DNA of 64,000 nt from Aquila chrysaetos chrysaetos (taxonomy: Eukaryota; Chordata; Aves; Accipitriformes; Accipitridae). How positions within the stretch are numbered: the first letter of the stretch is position 1; each line of letters starts with the position of its first letter. The position numbers were made by a program, and so were the translations under genes. Location of the stretch: assembly GCF_900496995.4 (NCBI RefSeq), contig NC_044011.1, positions 24,274,041 through 24,338,040 on the forward strand, in the 5' to 3' direction. Shown here piece by piece: positions 61,148-64,000 of the stretch. The notes below the pieces were generated by a model. That model saw only the letters and a program-made list of their open reading frames with translations. It did not search any database and had not been told where the DNA came from.

Positions 61148-64000
61148 TACTTCACATGTTCATGTTGGAGGTGAATTCTTTGCTATGACCATACTCCTCC
61201 AATATTGCACTGTGCTTTTGATCCAACTACCACTATAGAGCTGAAATTGCTGTATTTTCAGCAATGATAAAAATCAGAGCAGGACGGAAGTACTTGGATT
61301 TTGCGTATTAGAATTTGTACTACATAGTATATGAAGAAGTTATCCTTGTTCTTGTAATAGGGAAAATGCTTTAAGTTTTAAGCATCAGGAGCTGGTGCGA
61401 GACAGTATTATAAAATACATTGATGTCGTTACGGGATTTTTTGGTTGCTTCTAACCTTAGTACAGACATATGTCTTTTTTTATTAGGAATCCATTGTATT
61501 TTGCCTGAGTGGTATTTTCTTTTGGTCTACCTTCTGTTTGTTACTGGATGCTGTTCTCTCTTGAATTTGAATCTATTTTTAATTAAATTTTGCAGCTTTC
61601 TCTCCTTTAAGGTAACTTTTTAGTGGAAAAACTTGTTTATTTAATTTTAGTAAAGATAGATGTTTTTTAATATGTAATTAGTTGAGTTGAAACTTAGTAG
61701 TGCAGCAAGCATATAGAGCTTCTTTTAGAAGGATATCCTGCTTTATCAACGCTTTTGAATTACACTTGTGTTAGGTAGTACTTATGTGTTGCCCATGGTT
61801 TCTGCAGCTTGTCAAATTTTGCTTGTTCTTCCCTTGCCCTCATTTTTTTAGTATCAAATGGAACAAAGACAATCCCGCTTTTTTGGGGGAAACAAAGTGT
61901 TGTTTGGGGTTTTTTTTTTTTGTTTTCATGGGTATGGAGTTTTTAATTTCTCTTAGAGAAGAGCAGCTTCTGCTGGCTAGCTTCTGGTTCTGCCTCCCAC
62001 CAACATGTTGGAGCCAGTCGCTTACCTTTAAGTCTGTTGCTGCTGTGCGTGGGGGGCGAATCCATGGGACAGCGTTGTGTTGTGATGGCATTCGTCCGCT
62101 GTCAGATGACACTAATTCTTGAAAATACCGCATCCTGATTTGAGGAAGAGAGCTCCTAAATACTTAGCATTGCAATGGTGTTTCATGGCAAATATGACTC
62201 TGGGATTGGTGTAGTTTTGTTACACAAATGCAAAAATGTCAGATTTTGTGCAATTAAGTCTTTTTTCCCAGATATGTTCAGGTATAGTATTATTCTTTGA
62301 TAGTTCAAGAATGTAGCTGATACTTGAATAATTGTGTGGAAATTCTCTTATTGAAGTTTCTTAGTATTGTAGAGGCTTGAGTAACTTTCTCACGTGACAG
62401 AACAATGTTTGATTTCTATACAGAAACAAAATTGGAAGGCTGTGCAGTGTATACTACTTTTATAAATTGAAAGAGAAACAAAATCATAAAATAGCAACTT
62501 TGACATGTGTCAAAACAAAGCTTCATGAGTTTTAAGTATTATTATTAGAACAGCAAGATTCTGCTGTAATGGGAATTCCACCTGTACCATTTTTCTGGTA
62601 GTTTGTTTGCTATTTTTAGGGTATTAGCATTTATCTTTTTTTATGGAAGACAAACCATGTTTTGCCATCAGATTTTTGCAAACTTAATATTATAATTATT
62701 TCTACTTTTCAGTAGCATAAAGTAAAATTACAGAAATTTGTTTTCTTTAAACATATTTTTGTAGAGCATTATTAGTCTGAAATGGTATGTGAACTATGAT
62801 GGCATGGAGGGAAAATGTACCACTGTGTAGGAGTGAATTGGAGCTGGACACATTTGAGACATTTCTGACTATGATTCATTATTTCTTTGTCTGGTTTGGT
62901 GAGCTTAGAGAGGAGAGTGTGACTTTTGTACCTTTGATCATATGTATCTTGTATGTGCAAACATTTGAACAGCAAATTTGGCCATTAACTGGATTGTAAT
63001 TGTTTTCTTCAATACTAAATTTGAGCTTATTAAAGTAGCGATATCAGCGGGCAACTCTGTGTCCATGGATCATTCAAGGACAGTACTTTTGAACTATTGC
63101 TCCTGTCATGAGACCTTTAAAACAAGAATGTAGTTATAGAGATGCCTTTAAAGTAGGAGTCTGAGTATCTGTAGTCTGTATGGAGGTTGTGTTAAGCAAA
63201 TGCTGTTGGGCTTCCATTTGCAGCAGTAGATGCACTGTTTTGAGTATGATTTCTTTTCCCTCTATTTCAGTTTATCCTCTTAAAGGCATGGTTCCTGGTA
63301 TTTTCTCTCCCCTTTATCCTTTCAGCTTAAAGCCCTTTGTAACCTTCTCCTCCCCACTTCATTTTCTTCTGTTCTCTTGTCTTTTTTCTTTTTTTTTTTT
63401 TGTTTCCCCCTTGAATTAAGTCTAAAGTAAACACTACTGTTGTTTACAAAGTCCTGTACTACTGAAGAATTGAAGACAGCTTTTGCTCTGCTAATCATTC
63501 CTAAAGAAACATTTGTAATGAGTTGAGAGGGGTCTGATGGTGATATGCTGCAAAGGTATGCAAAACTTTTTGTATCTGCTGTAAGCAGTAAAATGTTACC
63601 TGATACACAGCTGGGATTTTTAAATGCTACGCTACTTTAATATGGAAGGCTTCTTGTTGCTTTAATATGAAGGTGATCACATTCTGGGCTTTAGCTGAAA
63701 TTGAAGCAGCCACTTCAGAATTCTTTGTTTAAAAATAGGCAACATAGCCATTGCTGCAAATGAGGTAATCTAATATAGACCTTACATCAACGTGATTACA
63801 ATATAAAGGCTCTTCTCCTGCAAAATCAAACTAAGCTGAATATGCTCCCATGCAGCACTTCTAACCTTTCGTTTTGAAAACAGTTGTTGCTCCTTTGACC
63901 CTGCTAGACTAAAGAAGATGCCTTGATGCCTTATTATCTTTTGAGGTATATCTTCCTTTGCGTGAAAAACCGTTCAACTTACTGACCTGTCTCTATGCTT

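Larger units (their letters stand above)
51107..64000 (+). other. EPB41L2: Inferred EPB41L2 intron 1 (partial)
   Basis: From about 52 kb onward this is AT- and T-rich DNA with many T-runs, as expected of a long first intron read on the plus strand. I checked plus-strand frames for the EPB41L2 N-terminus and FERM domain and saw neither. The open frames of 60-112 codons have no family resemblance. No LTR or CR1 copy was recognised. Homopolymers are listed separately. Confidence 0.5.

Noticed and set aside
1..64000. CRISPR arrays, operons, tRNA, rRNA or snRNA genes
   Set aside because: No regularly spaced identical repeats, no ribosome-binding-site-led gene runs, and no recognisable tRNA, rRNA or spliceosomal RNA words were seen.

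Overview
This is vertebrate nuclear DNA and almost certainly from a bird, probably outside the fowl lineage. Coding sequence is sparse and split into short exons by GT-AG introns. Two CpG islands stand in AT-rich sequence, CR1 LINE fragments are present, and there are two solo endogenous retrovirus LTRs of types common in bird genomes. There are no operons and no prokaryotic features. Nearly all long open frames are chance frames, or frames kept open by GC-rich islands or by the tandem repeat inside an LTR.

Left third (1-20.9 kb, minus strand): the 5' half of AKAP7 (A-kinase anchoring protein 7, long gamma/delta-type form). Five coding exons with consistent phases can be placed: 20505-20697, 17253-17402, 16020-16165, 11014-11150 and 5576-5736. 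Joined, they encode about 262 residues: an Arg-rich N-terminus, a basic nuclear-localisation-like stretch, and the first half of the 2H-phosphoesterase-like domain with its first HxT motif. The second HxT motif and the PKA-binding helix must lie left of base 1. The promoter is a CpG island (about 20.27-20.97 kb) carrying a ZNF143-type motif. A nearly perfect 92-bp palindrome sits just inside intron 1.

Middle (21-49.9 kb): intergenic DNA with no convincing gene. It holds a CR1 fragment (about 23.9-24.26 kb), a plus-strand solo LTR (27225-27820, duplication ACATT), a minus-strand solo LTR (40340-41477, duplication AAAAC) with an internal tandem array, some possible old repeats, and a candidate conserved element near 42 kb.

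Right (49.9-64 kb): a 2-kb CpG island (about 50.1-51.95 kb) with paired CCAAT boxes and a GC-box array is a strong promoter. AKAP7 and EPB41L2 are neighbours transcribed away from each other in mammals, so this is inferred to be the EPB41L2 promoter with a non-coding first exon on the plus strand. The rest, to 64 kb, would be its long first intron. No EPB41L2 coding exon is visible. That intron holds extreme homopolymers (G55-TTT-G19 and T43). The two genes are transcribed outward from this shared ~30-kb spacer.
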